A DNA stretch of 64,000 nt from Branchipolynoe longqiensis (taxonomy: Eukaryota > Annelida > Polychaeta > Phyllodocida > Polynoidae), in NCBI GenBank assembly GCA_030323885.1, contig CM059187.1, positions 122,665,593-122,729,592 of the forward strand, in the 5' to 3' direction. Below the pieces are notes generated by a model. It made no database searches. It had not been told where the DNA came from and saw only the letters and a list, made by a program, of their open reading frames with translations. The translations under genes were made by a program, and so were the position numbers. Numbering within the stretch: position 1 is the stretch's first letter; each line of letters begins with the position of its first letter. This document shows, in pieces, positions 54,006 to 64,000 of this stretch.

Positions 54006-54308
54006 TATATACATCTTCATCTAATACATGATCGCCAATGCATTACACCAAACAGGAAAGCTCAGTACTCCGAGAGAACTGAAATATTAACCTGGTTGTT
54101 ATCCTATGTAGCTAGATCTGATCACCCTACGCATGTCCATCTATCTTTGTGGCTCCTTGCCTGGAAGATCACGTACAACACTCTTGTGCTACTGGTTCAG
54201 TTGTTATTGTCTTATTGTCAAGGACCAAAGTGTTATTGTGTAAATACAGATGCTCATAAATGGATCTGAGAGTACTGTCATGGGGGTGATGAAAATGGGA
54301 AATATTGT

Positions 54309-54381
54309 GCCTAGAGCGGGACTCGAAACCCACATCTCTTTGCATTCCGGGACAGTGTGCTAACCATTACACCACCTAGGC
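54309..54381 (-). other. tRNA-like sequence, copy 1
   Basis: On the minus strand it starts GCCTAGGTGGTGTAATGGTT (A-box region), has GGGTTTCGAGTCCC near the 3' end (B box with one extra T) and closes with CTCTAGGC, pairing with the 5' end as an acceptor stem. The anticodon arm does not fold well, so it is tRNA-derived rather than a working tRNA gene. Confidence 0.65.
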
Positions 54382-54618
54382 TCCCCGATATCACCACACC
54401 CATGCCTACCTGTCTATGTGGTTACTTGCCTGAGAGGTCAGTGCAGACTACTACACTCATCCCCCAGGAATTGTAAGTCTTGCAATTACATACATACAGG
54501 CAATGCACAAACACATGCATACACAGGATAGGTTCAACAACCATACAGCATTTAGCTTGTACAGAATCATGGTCACGGCAACCAGTGTCATGCGGGTGAT
54601 GAAAATGGGAAATATTGT

Positions 54619-54690
54619 GCCTAGAGCAGGACTCAAACCCACATCTCTTTGCATTCTGGGCCAGTGTGCTAACCATTACACCACCTAGGC
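54619..54690 (-). other. tRNA-like sequence, copy 2
   Basis: Same structure as copy 1 with the B-box region GGGTTTGAGTCC. 72 nt. Confidence 0.65.
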
Positions 54691-54940
54691 CCCCTGATAT
54701 TACCACACGACCTACGCCTATCTGTCTATGTGGTTACTTGCCTGAGCGGTCACTGCAGACCACTATACTCGTCCCCCAGGAATTGTAAGTCATTTAATGC
54801 TTACAATTACATACATACAGGCAATGCACAAACACATACATACACAGGATAGGTTCAACAACCATACAACATGTAGCTTGTACAGAATCATGGTCATGGC
54901 AACCAGTGTCATGGGGGTGATGAAAAGGGGAAATCTTGCA

Positions 54941-55011
54941 CCTAGAGTGGGACTCGAACCCACATCTCTTTGCATTCCAGGCCAGTGTGCTAACCATTAC
55001 ACCACCTATGC
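54941..55011 (-). other. tRNA-like sequence, copy 3
   Basis: Same structure with intact GGGTTCGAGTCCC; the acceptor stem is weakened by a change to GCATAGG at the 5' end. Confidence 0.6.
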
Positions 55012-55075
55012 TCCCTGATATCACCACACTACCCACCCGCCTACCTGTCTATGTGGTTACTTGCCTGAGAGTTCA

Positions 55076-55807
55076 GTGCAGAGTACTACAGTACATTAAT
55101 ACCGCTAATGGTCACTTTAAGATCTGTTGAACAACAATTTTATATTTAAGTTGATGTAGTAAAGTTGTGCCTATTAATAGGGTAGGGACAATCACGAGAG
55201 AACTGTCTGCCATTTCCATTGTGAGTCGTTGCTGAATGAGGTAGTTCGATAATAATTATTATCATTATTTTTATTATTATAATTATCATGAAAAAATCAA
55301 CTTTTTACAAATCTGATATATAACCTTGTAGAACCACTTCGATGTTATGGGGCTTGCTCCGTGATAGTAAAGGTTAAAAGTGTGGCTGATCTGGTCTGAT
55401 GTTAACTTGAGTAGCAATTCCACCCAGTCGTCGTGATTACAAACTGAGCTAATATCACTTGGAATCGCATGAGGACCAACTTGATGGTAGGTAGGACCGC
55501 AGTCAGATACGTCTGCAAGATCATTAGCAAAAACTCATGATAATTATAGGGAAATAAAAATAAATTAAGAGAAATGTGAATAAAAAGTTACGATTAAATT
55601 ATTGAAGAAGCACAGCTTCAGCAAAGGATGGGCCTTGAGGGACCTGGGCCTGGGATCGATCTCAGTTTGCTTTGGCTTTCTAGTGGTCAATATTCATCTC
55701 AATTAGTTTTTCTCCTTCAAGGCTCATTTCATCCAAGGTAGATTTGGTGGACTGCATCGAGTTATCCTGTATCGAAATTATCCGTACTGCCTATGCATTT
55801 CGTTCTT
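55076..55807. other. unassigned sequence
   Basis: No repeat or gene recognised; AT-rich microsatellite-like ATTATT at 55245-55290. Confidence 0.35.
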
Positions 55808-56000
55808 GTCTCACTGGCTGATTAGCACAGTGTCAGGCTAACGTGACTGTGTGGGGAGAATCGGGGCATGGTGCCGGCGGCCTGGTCTCCCAGTGGAGCC
55901 GCATTACAAAGTCGACATGAGTGCGCACTGTCAGAGGACGGTACCCCTTCTGATGACCTGAGATGTTGTTAGGACATAAAAGAACGCCAAAAAAACAACA
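55808..56000 (+). mobile_element. SINE-A, 3' half
   Basis: GCACAGTGTCAGGCTAACGT through GATGTTGTTAGGACATAAAA to (CAACAAC). Confidence 0.8.
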
Positions 56001-57050
56001 ACTACCACGACAATACCCTCTCCACCACGACACCCTCACCACCAGACCCCCCACCCCACCACCACCACCACTACCACCCCCGCACCACCACCACCGATCT
56101 TCCAGCACCTCCCCCAACAATACCCTCACCACTGCACTTCCCGCACCACCCCAACAACACCCTCACCACAATGACTCCACCGTCACAACCACGACACCCT
56201 CACCACCAGACCCCGCGCACCACTACCACCCCCGCACCACCACCACCAACCTTCCAGCACCCCCCCCCTCAACACCACCCTCACCACCGCACTTCCCGCA
56301 CCACCCCAACAACACCCTCACCAACACGACTCCACCGTCACAACCACGACACCCTCACCACCAGACCCCCCACACCACCACCACCCCGCACCACCACCAC
56401 CAAGCTTCCAGCACCCCCCCCCCCACCTCAACAACACCCTCACCACCGCACTTCACGCACCACCACAACAACACCCTCACCAACACGACTCCACCGTCAC
56501 CACCACGACACCCTCACCACCAGACCCCCCACCCCACCACCACCGAACTTCCAGCACCCCCCTCCCCCAACAACACCCTCACCCCCACGACGCGACCCTC
56601 ACCACCACGACACCCTCACCAGACCCCTGCACCACCACCACCAAACCACCACCACCACCAAACCACCACCACCACCACCAAACCACCGCCACCACTCTAC
56701 CGCCACCGCCCGCACCACCACCACCACCACCACCCCCGAATTTCCCGCACCACCACTACAAAACCCTCAACACCACGACTCCACCCTCACCACCACGACA
56801 CCCTCACAACCAGACCCCTGCTCCACCACCTCCACCACACCACCACCACTCGCACCACCAAGTCCACCCTACCCTCATCACCACAATGCCGTCGCCACGA
56901 CCCCGCCCCCCTCCCCTCAGAACTAAGTCCCCGCCAGACTACCCTCACCGCCACAACGCCACCCTCATCAGTACCTCCGTCCCCTTCCCCTTCCCCCTCA
57001 CCCCTCACCCCTCCACCCCCACCACCCCCACCGACACCCCACCCCAACAC
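55995..57050. repeat. CAC/CCA-rich minisatellite block
   Basis: About 1 kb of A and C with few T, with the longer unit CAACAACACCCTCACCACCG ... CACTTCCCGCACCACC recurring about every 90-110 bp. The Thr/Pro/His-rich frames are artefacts. Confidence 0.9.
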
Positions 57051-57421
57051 CGACGGTTCCTAAAAGCCATCAGCGCGCCGCATCGAATCACCACTCCCTG
57101 CGCGCGCATCAACAGCCCTTTGCGTCGGCCGGAACCGGAAGTGGGATCTCGCAGCGGTGGTGCGCGGCGCAGGGGGAGGGTGGGCTGCGGCGCCTTAATT
57201 ACCTGCACACCCTGCAATCAGAGTAGGGGGGGGGGGGGAACCATGTATAATTGAGAGCAGCGTGCATTACAGTTGAGAGCAGGGTTCTGGTTAATCACAG
57301 TGTAACTCTACCCCCCTGCTTGGCACGGCACGGCACATCCGCGTCCCCGTACACGCGGCGCTTTTAGCAAAACTGCACATTGTTCCCCTTCATTAAGATA
57401 ACCGTACAATTAATGCCGCTA

Positions 57422-57471
<50 letters not shown>

Positions 57472-57482
57472 ATATATATATA
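57051..57482. other. unassigned, ending in a TA microsatellite
   Basis: 57060-57230 is GC-rich and apparently non-repetitive. 57430-57482 is (TA)n, into which the next element inserted. Confidence 0.4.
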
Positions 57483-57625
57483 TGGATAGTGATAAACCCT
57501 TTATCGCGTGTAATAAGCTCTGTAGTGCCCCCCCCCCCCCCCTTTGGCTTGGGTGGGGGGGTGGGTCTGGCTCCCCCCCCCCTCCTTGGGGTGGGGTTCC
57601 CCACTCGCCTGCTAGCATTTCTTTT
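57483..57625 (+). repeat. split direct repeat A1
   Basis: TGGATAGTGATAAACCCTTT ... CGCCTGCTAGCATTTCTTTT, nearly identical to A2 at 60058-60196 apart from C- and G-run lengths. Confidence 0.9.
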
Positions 57626-57633
57626 ATAAGTTT

Positions 57634-58963
57634 CCGCAGAATAATCGACTGTAGCACACCCAAGGAGACCTGTGTCAACCTTTTCACGGACCAGTGCACC
57701 ACCAAATTCGCATATAAAAGCATAGACGATGTTACTGACAATATGATACAAGGTGATTTCATGTCGGTAGTTGATATATCCGACGCCTACAGGGCGGTTA
57801 ACATCCACCCCTCCAGCGACTGCCGCCAGGGCCTCTCCTGGCAATTTGCCAAAGGTGTCACTACATATCTCAGAGATAATAGGCTATGTATGGGGCTCAG
57901 CTCGAGCCCATTTGTATTTTCTAAAATTTCTGATTTTATTGTTCGCTGTATGGTATGTAGGGGTCATGGTCGCGTCACCAACTATCTGGATGACTTTTGT
58001 ACACTAACACAGACCTTTGAAGAGGGTGTAATGGCACAGGCCGACCTAGTAGCTCTCCTCAGATGCTTAGGATTCTTCGTGAGCTTTAGGAAACTGACAT
58101 CGCCCAATCATGTTTGTAGGTTTTTGGGTAAACTGATCGACTCGGAAAACATGAACTTGAGTCTGCCGGACGACAAATTGAGCAAATTGTTAAAATGTAT
58201 CGGAAAACTTTACGGGCGCAAGCGCGCCACCCGCATGGAAATTGAGAGCTTGGCGGGTCTGGTCTCCCATTGTGCTAAAGTGGTCAGGGGTGGTCGCATA
58301 TTCGGACGCCGCATCTACGACCTCTGCGGCTCAGTTAAGCGCTCCTACTACAAAGTCCACCTAAACCAGGAGTTCAAGGCGGTTTTGGAGTGGTGCCTGA
58401 GGTTAGCCTCCGCCTTCAACGGCTCCGCAAACATCTGCCCCCGCCACTCTCAGGCGCTCTGCACATACAGCGACGCGAGCTGCTTTGGCTTTGCAGCCTT
58501 TCATTCGGGCGACTGGTTGGCGGGGAAGTGGGGGGGGTCCTCTGATGTGGGCGAGGGTGGGCCGGCCCTCGGCCACCACGCAACCGCCCCCTTTGACAAT
58601 GGCTTGGAAAGTGAGGGGGAATTAGCACACATAAACACTCTCGAGTTGTGGCCGATCCTCTGCGCGGCAAACCGCTGGGCCCACATGTGGGCGGACCGTA
58701 ATGTAATAATGGTGACAGACAATACAACTGTGATGCACGCCCTGAATGCAGGGAAATCCAAAAATAAACAAATAATGCGCTGGCTCTATGACATGTTCTG
58801 GCTGGCAGTAAAATTCAACTTTGACATTTCATCAGTTTACATTAAAAGTGAGGCCAACACAATCTGTGACAGCCTCTCTCGGCTAAATGAACATGACGCC
58901 AACTCCCGCCTAACGGGGGCCATTGGCCCGAATTACATGTGCTGTAGTCAAATTTTTGCTTAG
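57634..58963 (+). pseudogene. reverse transcriptase-RNase H of the DIRS/Ngaro-type element
   Basis: Copies RNA into DNA for the element's circular or linear intermediate. Coding similarity starts at RRIIDCSTPKETCVNLFTDQ, so the first reverse transcriptase motifs and any gag are deleted. Then follow SVVDISDAYRAVNIHP, LCMGLSSSPFVFSKI, the catalytic YLDDF (57983-57997), FLGKLIDSENMNLSLP, and an RNase H domain with TYSDASCFGFAAF, NTLELWPILCAANRW and VTDNTTVMHALNAGKS. The frame upstream of 57634 is open but only reads through the A1 repeat. It ends at a TAG (58961-58963); the recombinase domain continues in the same frame right after, so the TAG may be a mutation or a natural boundary between the two products. 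Confidence 0.85.
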
Positions 58964-59914
58964 TATGGATCATGCTTTGCAGACTTGCGTTCTCTGGAGG
59001 CGGACTTTGAGCTGCTAATGGGGCAACACCTGGCCCCATCAACGAGGACCTGCGCGAACTCGAGGTTGCGAAAATACTTAACATTTTGTGAGTTCTACGA
59101 CCGCCAGCCCACACCCTGTAATGCCAGGCAGGTCTGCCTCTACTTCACTTGGCTGTCAAAATCTATGAGATACACATCAATTCGCTCCTATCTGAGCTCC
59201 TTAAGCCTGCACCTAAAATCAGCAGGCACCCCCGGGCTAGACTACAATGACTTCAACATCCGTCGGTGCCTGGCGGGGGCATCAGGCCAGGCCCCTGCTC
59301 CCGGACCAGCTGGCGGCCATGCTGGCTCTCCTGTCGGACACACCAGGACACACCTCCTTCAAGGCAGCGATCCTAACGTCCTTTAGGGGGCTGCTCAGGA
59401 AGGCGCACATCACAAATTCTGATGGCCCCCTTCTCTGGGAGGATTTCTCATTCCACCCTTGGGGCATGACAATCCGGGTTCGGAAGTCCAAAACTATCCA
59501 GTTTGCCGAGCGGACACTGGAAATCCCGATATCAAGGGTGTCCCACCCGCTCCTCTCCGCGGTATCAGCAGTCGAGCGCCACTTTGAGCAACTGCCGGCT
59601 GCACCTCAGGACCAGGCATTCAGGACGCCGGCCCCATCCGGCTCAGTTCCGCTCGAGTACGCCAACTAGTCGGCGGTTCTCAAACGCCTGTGCCACCGCT
59701 CGGGACTCAACCCTGACCTATTCTCGAGCCACTCCCTCAGAAGGGGTGGCGCTACCTACCTGCTCATGGCGGGCAGCTCGATTCAGGAGATAAAGACTCG
59801 GGGGGACTGGGCGAGTGACTGCGTCTACCTCTACCTTAATGTTCCCCTGCAGGAGCGGATCACGGCTGATCTGAGGGTCGCCAACCTGCTTGCTGCAGAT
59901 GGCTCCCCTGCCTG
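58964..59914 (+). pseudogene. tyrosine recombinase, one frameshift and one internal stop
   Basis: Would integrate the element by strand exchange through a tyrosine. The first part (in frame with the reverse transcriptase) has the N-terminal DNA-binding domain: RSLEADFELLMGQHLAPSTR, YLTFCEFYDRQP and SIRSYLSSLSLHLKSAGTPG. The frame shifts near the G run at 59273-59277. The catalytic domain continues with LLPDQLAAMLALLSDTPG, the first catalytic Arg region FRGLLRKAHI (about 59382), an in-frame TAG at about 59667-59669, then SHSLRRGGATYLLMAGSS (His-x-x-Arg motif near 59730-59742) and GDWASDCVYLYL with the nucleophilic Tyr at about 59826 or 59832. It ends at a TGA near 59912. All signature residues survive despite the breaks, suggesting recent inactivation. 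Confidence 0.85.
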
Positions 59915-59969
59915 ACGTTTCGCTGCTCACGTCAGCCTTTTTTGTTTGACTTTGTGTTGGGTTCTCTCC

Positions 59970-60058
59970 TTGGGTCTTGTTTTACTCCCAACTCATACTC
60001 GCACTACTTGTTCATGGTTATAACACTACTTGTTCCTCTATCTAACGTAAGAATTATT
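59970..60058 (+). repeat. split direct repeat B1
   Basis: TTGGGTCTTGTTTTACTCCC to ACGTAAGAATTATT; matches B2 with few changes. Confidence 0.9.
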
Positions 60059-60196
60059 GGATAGTGATAAACCCTTTATCGCGTGTAATAAGCTCTGTAG
60101 TGCCCCCCCCCCTTCGCTTGGGTGGGGGGGTGGGTCTGGCTTCCCCCCCCCCCTCCTTGGGGTGGGGTTCCCAACTCGCCTGCTAGCATTTTTTTT
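60058..60196 (+). repeat. split direct repeat A2
   Basis: Second copy of A1, joined directly to B1 and followed by B2. Confidence 0.9.
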
Positions 60197-60207
60197 AATA
60201 AACGAGT

Positions 60208-60292
60208 TGGGGTCTTGTTTTACTCCCAACTCATACTCGCACTACTTGTTCATGGTTATAACATTACTTGTTCCTCTATCTAATATAAGAAT

Positions 60293-60297
<5 letters not shown>
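60208..60297 (+). repeat. split direct repeat B2
   Basis: Ends ATATAAGAATTATT, then TA microsatellite. Just before and at its start, GAGTTGGG (60204-60211) is complementary to CTCCCAACTC inside B2, giving a short hairpin. Confidence 0.9.
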
Positions 60298-60349
<52 letters not shown>

Positions 60350-60639
60350 CATACACAAATACCCGCCGGGAGATGTCAAAGAAGTTGGGTGGACGGAATG
60401 CTTCTGGGCAACTCACTTTAATAAGGCTCGTTAGCGTTTTGCACTTGAGATTCGGTCGCTGCTACCAGATACACCCTTCACCCTACCTCCCACCCACCCA
60501 CACGTTGTGGCGTATTTCAGAGCTGGGAATGTGAGAGCCGGTCGGGCACTGACGGGGCGGGCAGTTCTTAATGGCAATTAAAAGTTGTTTTGTGCACGCG
60601 CAAAGTGGTCGGAATGAGTAACCATGCTTTCCGTTCCCC
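60298..60639. other. TA microsatellite then unassigned sequence
   Basis: (TA)n to about 60337 and a short CACACA run; the rest is featureless. Confidence 0.5.
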
Positions 60640-61200
60640 ACCCACAACCCTCCACCACCCGGGACTCCCCTCCCCCCTCCCCCATCCGCCCCCCCCCCCC
60701 CATCCCCTCCACTTCTCATCCCCTTCCTTCTTCCAGCTCTCATTCCTCCTCCCGACTATCTTACCATCGTCCACATCGCTATTACCTCCCTGCTCCATCT
60801 GTCTATTCCCCCTCGCTCTTTACTTTCCCCCATTTCTCCTCCCCGTTATGAGCAAAGATGTTGCTAGGACGTAAACCCCCAACAAACAAGGAAACACACT
60901 TTCCTCTCCCCAATCCCCATCCCTCTTCCCCCTCCCCCGTCAGCCTCCTTCCTTTTCCTCATTTCCCCTCCCTCCTCCAGCTCTCCATCCCCCCTCCCTC
61001 CTCCACCTCGCCATTCCCATACACTCATTCACCTACCCCCTCCCCTTCCCCTTTTCTTCTACCTACTCCCAATTCCCCCATTGTCCCCACCTTTCCGTCC
61101 CCCCGCTTTCCCCCTTCCCACTCTCCCCTCGCGCATTCCCCCTCCCTCCTCCGTCTCCCACCCCCCTCCCCTTCTCCGCCCCAATAACCCTCACCCCTAT
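60640..61200. repeat. pyrimidine-rich block (CCCTCC/TTCC)
   Basis: C/T-rich on the plus strand, similar in character to 46030-46870. 60848-60892 is a SINE-A tail (AAGATGTTGCTAGGACGTAA) inserted in it. Confidence 0.85.
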
Positions 61201-61256
61201 CCTGCCGCCGCACATGCAGGTTGTTCCCTATTTTGAGTTGTTCAAGGGTCAGACCA

Positions 61257-61594
61257 TGTTTGTTTGTTGTTGTTTTACGTCCTAGCAACATCTAAGGTCA
61301 TATCAGACAGGTACCGACTTGTGACAGTGTGCACTCATGGTGACTTTATAGTCCTGCCCCACTGGAAGACCAGGCTGACAGCATCATGACCTGATATCCT
61401 ACTCAGTCACATTATCCTGACACTGAGCCAACCAGTCCTTACCCTATCCTAATAATGCAGAGCGCCCGGCTAGGAAGCGAGAAGTATCAATTTTTAAGTC
61501 ATTGGTTTGACTCGACCAGGGTTCGAACCCACGACCCCACGATCTACCAACACGGGAGAGTGACGCTCTAACTCATTCAGCCATCCCGTCTGGT
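61257..61594 (-). mobile_element. SINE-A, full length
   Basis: TTTGTTTGTTGTTGTTTTAC to CATCCCGTCTGG; a well-conserved subtype-2 copy useful as a reference. Confidence 0.9.
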
Positions 61595-61840
61595 GAGGGG
61601 TTAGCACTGGGTAGAGCAGGTTGGTTATGCACGCGCATGCGCATTGTCGTTTCTGTCACGACTTCCGGGTAGGATTTCTGTGCGACTCCCTAATGAATAC
61701 CGTGAAGGTGGGCGATGGGGCGGGGGGGGGGCGACACTAACAAATCGCACTGAAAACATGCTGCCGTCCCGTTTAATAATAATAGTGAGGATGTTAGTGA
61801 AAACTCATCAGAGGGATCCGTAGCATGAGGGTAAACAAAG

Positions 61841-62172
61841 TAATTGTTTCTTTGTTGTTTTACGTCCTAAGAACATATAAGGTCATAGCAGGACGGGTAC
61901 CGACTTGTGACAGTGTGCACTCATGGCTACTTTATAGTGCTGCCCCACTAGGGCATGACCTGATATCCCACTCAGTCATATTATCCTGACACTGAGCCAA
62001 CCAATCCTAGCCCTATCCTACTAATGCCAAGCGCCAGGTTAGGAAGCGACAAGTATCAATTTTTAAGTTATTGGTTTGACTCGACCAGGATTCCACAAAC
62101 TCATGGGTTCGGATCTCCCGATCTCCCAAAACAGGAGACGGATGCTCTACTCATTTGGCCATCCCGTCTGGT
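61841..62172 (-). mobile_element. SINE-A, near full length
   Basis: Same orientation as the previous copy, 246 bp away. A short deletion in the middle removes part of the CACCAGCACCATGACC region. Confidence 0.85.
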
Positions 62173-62184
62173 TGTAAACAAAGT

Positions 62185-62415
62185 AAAGTAAAGCTCGCTT
62201 TATTTAACGACACCGCTAGAGTACATTGGTTTCTGTATCATCCGCTATTGGACATCAAACATATGGTCATTTTGACGTATTTCTTTGGAGGAACCCAACT
62301 GCCACCAGAGAGGCTACCTTTTCTGATAAGCAGCAAGGGTCCTTTATATGCACTTTCCCACAGACAGGACCCCACATACCACAGCCTTTGATGATACCAG
62401 TTGTGGACCACTTTT
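62185..62415. repeat. Repeat-C copy
   Basis: CTCGCTTTATTTAACGACAC, CATATGGTCATTTTGACGTA, CAGCAAGGGTCCTTTATATG and CCAGTTGTGGACCAC. Best copy in the window. It follows the SINE-A head directly. Confidence 0.8.
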
Positions 62416-62489
62416 TGGATATAAGCGAAAAGGACTTGACCATTCTGTCAGAAATCTGAACAGGTTTGTTATCCATTTTGAGTTGTTTA

Positions 62490-62781
62490 AAGCCCCAGTC
62501 ACACTACACCTTGTGACCGCTGGGGACCATTTTGCAACCACTTTGGGTGAAAGAACCCACAGTCACTGACAACCACATTGTGATCAAAGCAATGGACATC
62601 GAAACTGTGGGTGAACATTTTGGTCGCAAGGAGGTTTTTGGTGCAGTGCAAGGAGGTCGGCGACTACTGACAACCACTTTGCGACCATATGACGACCCCT
62701 TGTCACTTCTTTGCTACCAACCCTCTTTTGTGGTCGCAAAGTTGTCGCAACCAGTCGCAAACAATTGTGTGACTGAGGATT
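62490..62781. mobile_element. 292-bp inverted-repeat element, TTGCGACCA-iterating
   Basis: Left end AAGCCCCAGTCACACTACAC and right end AATTGTGTGACTGAGGATT, flanked by TA. The body reiterates TTGCGACCA/TGGTCGCAA and CAACCACTTTG. Shares ends with the 35004 and 19819 elements and body words with 13610-13867. Confidence 0.85.
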
Positions 62782-62945
62782 TACGTACTGCCATTCACGT
62801 GGGTAAATGATGACGGTTGGCATTGCGTTAAGATGGGTTGGTCTCGAATTAATTCTCCGATGGCTGTGCGATTTTCAGGTTAGCTGATGTTATAAGGTTG
62901 CAGAAGAAACCAGAATGTCTAAGAATTGGATGATCAGATTGAATA

Positions 62946-63122
62946 GTCATTATCCTTACACTGAGCCAACCAGTACTTGTTCTATCCTATTAATACTGAG
63001 TGCCAAGCTAGGACGCGACAAGTATAAATTTTGTAAGTCATTAGTTGGACTCGACCGGGAATTGAACTCACGATCTCCTGCACGGGAACCCTGCGCTCTA
63101 CCGATTGGACCACCACGCCCAG
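62946..63122 (-). mobile_element. SINE-A, 5' half, subtype 1
   Basis: Complement of body and of the subtype-1 head, ending ATTGGACCACCACGCCCAGT. The 3' half is missing. Confidence 0.75.
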
Positions 63123-63424
63123 TGATGGTGATGATATTAATTGCAGCTTTAAATAATGGATGACTCCTATGATGACTCTTTTTTGGGGGGTGGGAGTAAA
63201 GGAATTTTTATTCATATATATATTTTGTCAGCGCCGTAGCACTGGTCTTCCGGCCATAAGCGTTACAGCTATCTCGGTATTTACACAATTAGCAAACTTT
63301 TTCCATGGTTTATATAGTAATTTGAAATGTGAAGTAGATTCTGAAAGTAAATGTACACAATGCAGTAAGTAATGAGTGTGAGGTACATTCAATCATTTTA
63401 GATTTACAGAAAAGGCTTTAGTTG
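63123..63424. other. unassigned sequence
   Basis: No feature recognised apart from CACTGGTCTTCCGGC, which also occurs near 14414. Confidence 0.3.
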
Positions 63425-64000
63425 TTGGTTTAGGATTAATTTTGTTATTGAGTCTGTGTCTATATTGTCCATAGCATATAAGCTTGAGTACTAGGGCTTG
63501 TTTTCAATGCTGGTCAACTGTAGTGGTGGAGTTATCTTATCACACAGTAGCAGCTGATAAGGTGTTTGCTTGCCTGCATTACAGTAGCAGGTAAATGGTT
63601 GCTTAGTATAGTCAGTAGTCTATGTTAGTTTTTGTGGATTATCTTGGGATATATATTTTTTTGTTCTTCTACTTTTATTACTAGACTAGCCTCCTCATAT
63701 TTACATGTCATAGGCTTGCATGTGGTTGTTAGGTGTGTTATCTGGTTAATTTTGGCATGGTTACCTTCCATTGACCGTCCCGCTGGTGGGCCGTGACATA
63801 TCACATGCCCCCTTGCAGTGTGGCTTAGTAGGGGTTTCCTAGCCTTATTTTGCACAGATATTTTTTGTATGTTTTTAGGTCAGGAATTTGTCGTTCCTTT
63901 ACCGTTTGGGCATTCCATGCCTTGGCAGCCATTTCCAGTGTGCTTCTTTCGTGAGCTTTGATATGACTTCTGGTCTGCCTGAGTAGTGGCGCGTTATTTG
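63425..64000 (+). repeat. Repeat-R copy running off the window end
   Basis: Collinear with 25455-26075, including GGGCCGTGACATATCAC and TTTGCACAGATATTTTTTGT. It continues beyond position 64000, so the full element is longer than 575 bp. Confidence 0.75.

Larger units (their letters stand above)
54277..55075. repeat. 310-320 bp tandem triplication with a tRNA-like sequence
   Basis: GTCATGNGGGTGATGAAAA starts at about 54277, 54587 and 54908. Each unit also carries TGGTTACTTGCCTGAG and AGGCAATGCACAAACACAT. The third unit is partial. Confidence 0.9.
57483..60297 (+). mobile_element. DIRS/Ngaro-type tyrosine-recombinase retroelement
   Basis: Order: A1 (57483-57625), reverse transcriptase/RNase H, tyrosine recombinase, B1 (59970-60058), A2 (60058-60196), B2 (60208-60297). 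Repeats in the order A1 ... B1-A2-B2 are the split direct repeats known from Ngaro- and PAT-type elements, as opposed to the inverted ends of DIRS1. No gag or methyltransferase is seen; the N-terminal part of reverse transcriptase is missing directly after A1. It lies in a TA microsatellite with no target duplication, as expected for recombinase-mediated insertion. It carries a stop between domains, a frameshift and a further stop, so it is decayed. Confidence 0.85.

Noticed and set aside
54422..55036. Minus-strand frames of 60-94 codons repeated twice
   Set aside because: They overlap the tRNA-like triplication and show no domain.
55963..57063. 366-codon Thr/Pro/His-rich frame
   Set aside because: Produced by CAC/CCA repeats; frames are open in more than one phase and no domain is visible.
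58416..58761. Minus-strand frames opposite the RNase H domain
   Set aside because: Antisense shadows of the plus-strand pol frame.

Overview
This window is repeat-dominated animal DNA, and I find no host protein-coding gene in it. Lophotrochozoan, probably molluscan, origin is an inference. It rests on the mix of element types (RTE-like and RNase H-bearing LINEs, a Mag-like Ty3 element, a DIRS/Ngaro-type tyrosine-recombinase element, many tRNA-derived SINEs and short inverted-repeat elements). It also rests on a repeat beginning near TTTATTTAACGACACC that I associate, from memory, with mollusc sequences. Nothing looks bacterial or viral: there are no operons, no ribosome binding sites and no CRISPR array.

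Layout. 0-7 kb: MITE-1 copies, an 85-bp minisatellite, two copies of SINE-B, SINE-A copies, a 980-bp Harbinger-like element with TAA duplications, and a 52-bp palindromic minisatellite. 7.5-9.8 kb: a composite of nested repeats between two 142-bp direct repeats that are about 98% identical. 10.9-12.9 kb: a minus-strand fragment of a GC-rich LTR retrotransposon (LTR, primer-binding site, frameshifted coiled-coil gag-like ORF). 13-20.6 kb: minisatellites, SINE-A copies, a 5'-truncated RTE-like LINE and a 737-bp inverted-repeat element. 21.2-24.6 kb: a Ty3/Mag-like LTR retrotransposon that has lost reverse transcriptase and RNase H and has a Gly in place of a catalytic Asp in its integrase. 25-45 kb: SINE-A copies, inverted-repeat elements, LINE tails, satellites and a tandemly duplicated RTE 3' end. 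46-57 kb: long homopyrimidine and homopurine blocks, a 75-bp tandem array derived from MITE-1, and a triplicated unit carrying a tRNA-like sequence. 57.5-60.3 kb: a decayed DIRS/Ngaro-type element with split direct repeats in the order A1-ORFs-B1-A2-B2. 60-64 kb: pyrimidine-rich DNA, SINE-A copies, another inverted-repeat element, and a repeat that runs off the window end.

Main hunting results. (1) A tyrosine-recombinase retroelement with diagnostic split direct repeats. (2) At least ten short inverted-repeat elements, from about six terminus families, whose bodies are largely degenerate reiterations of a short motif lying just inside their own termini; each element has its own motif. I know of no standard name for this as a class. 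(3) A hierarchical repeat (roughly 40-bp units inside 271-bp units inside a 2.3-kb composite). (4) Several nested insertions that give relative ages and empty sites. Coordinates of repeat edges are read by eye and may be off by several bases. All copy-number, age and family statements need alignment or database searches that I could not run.
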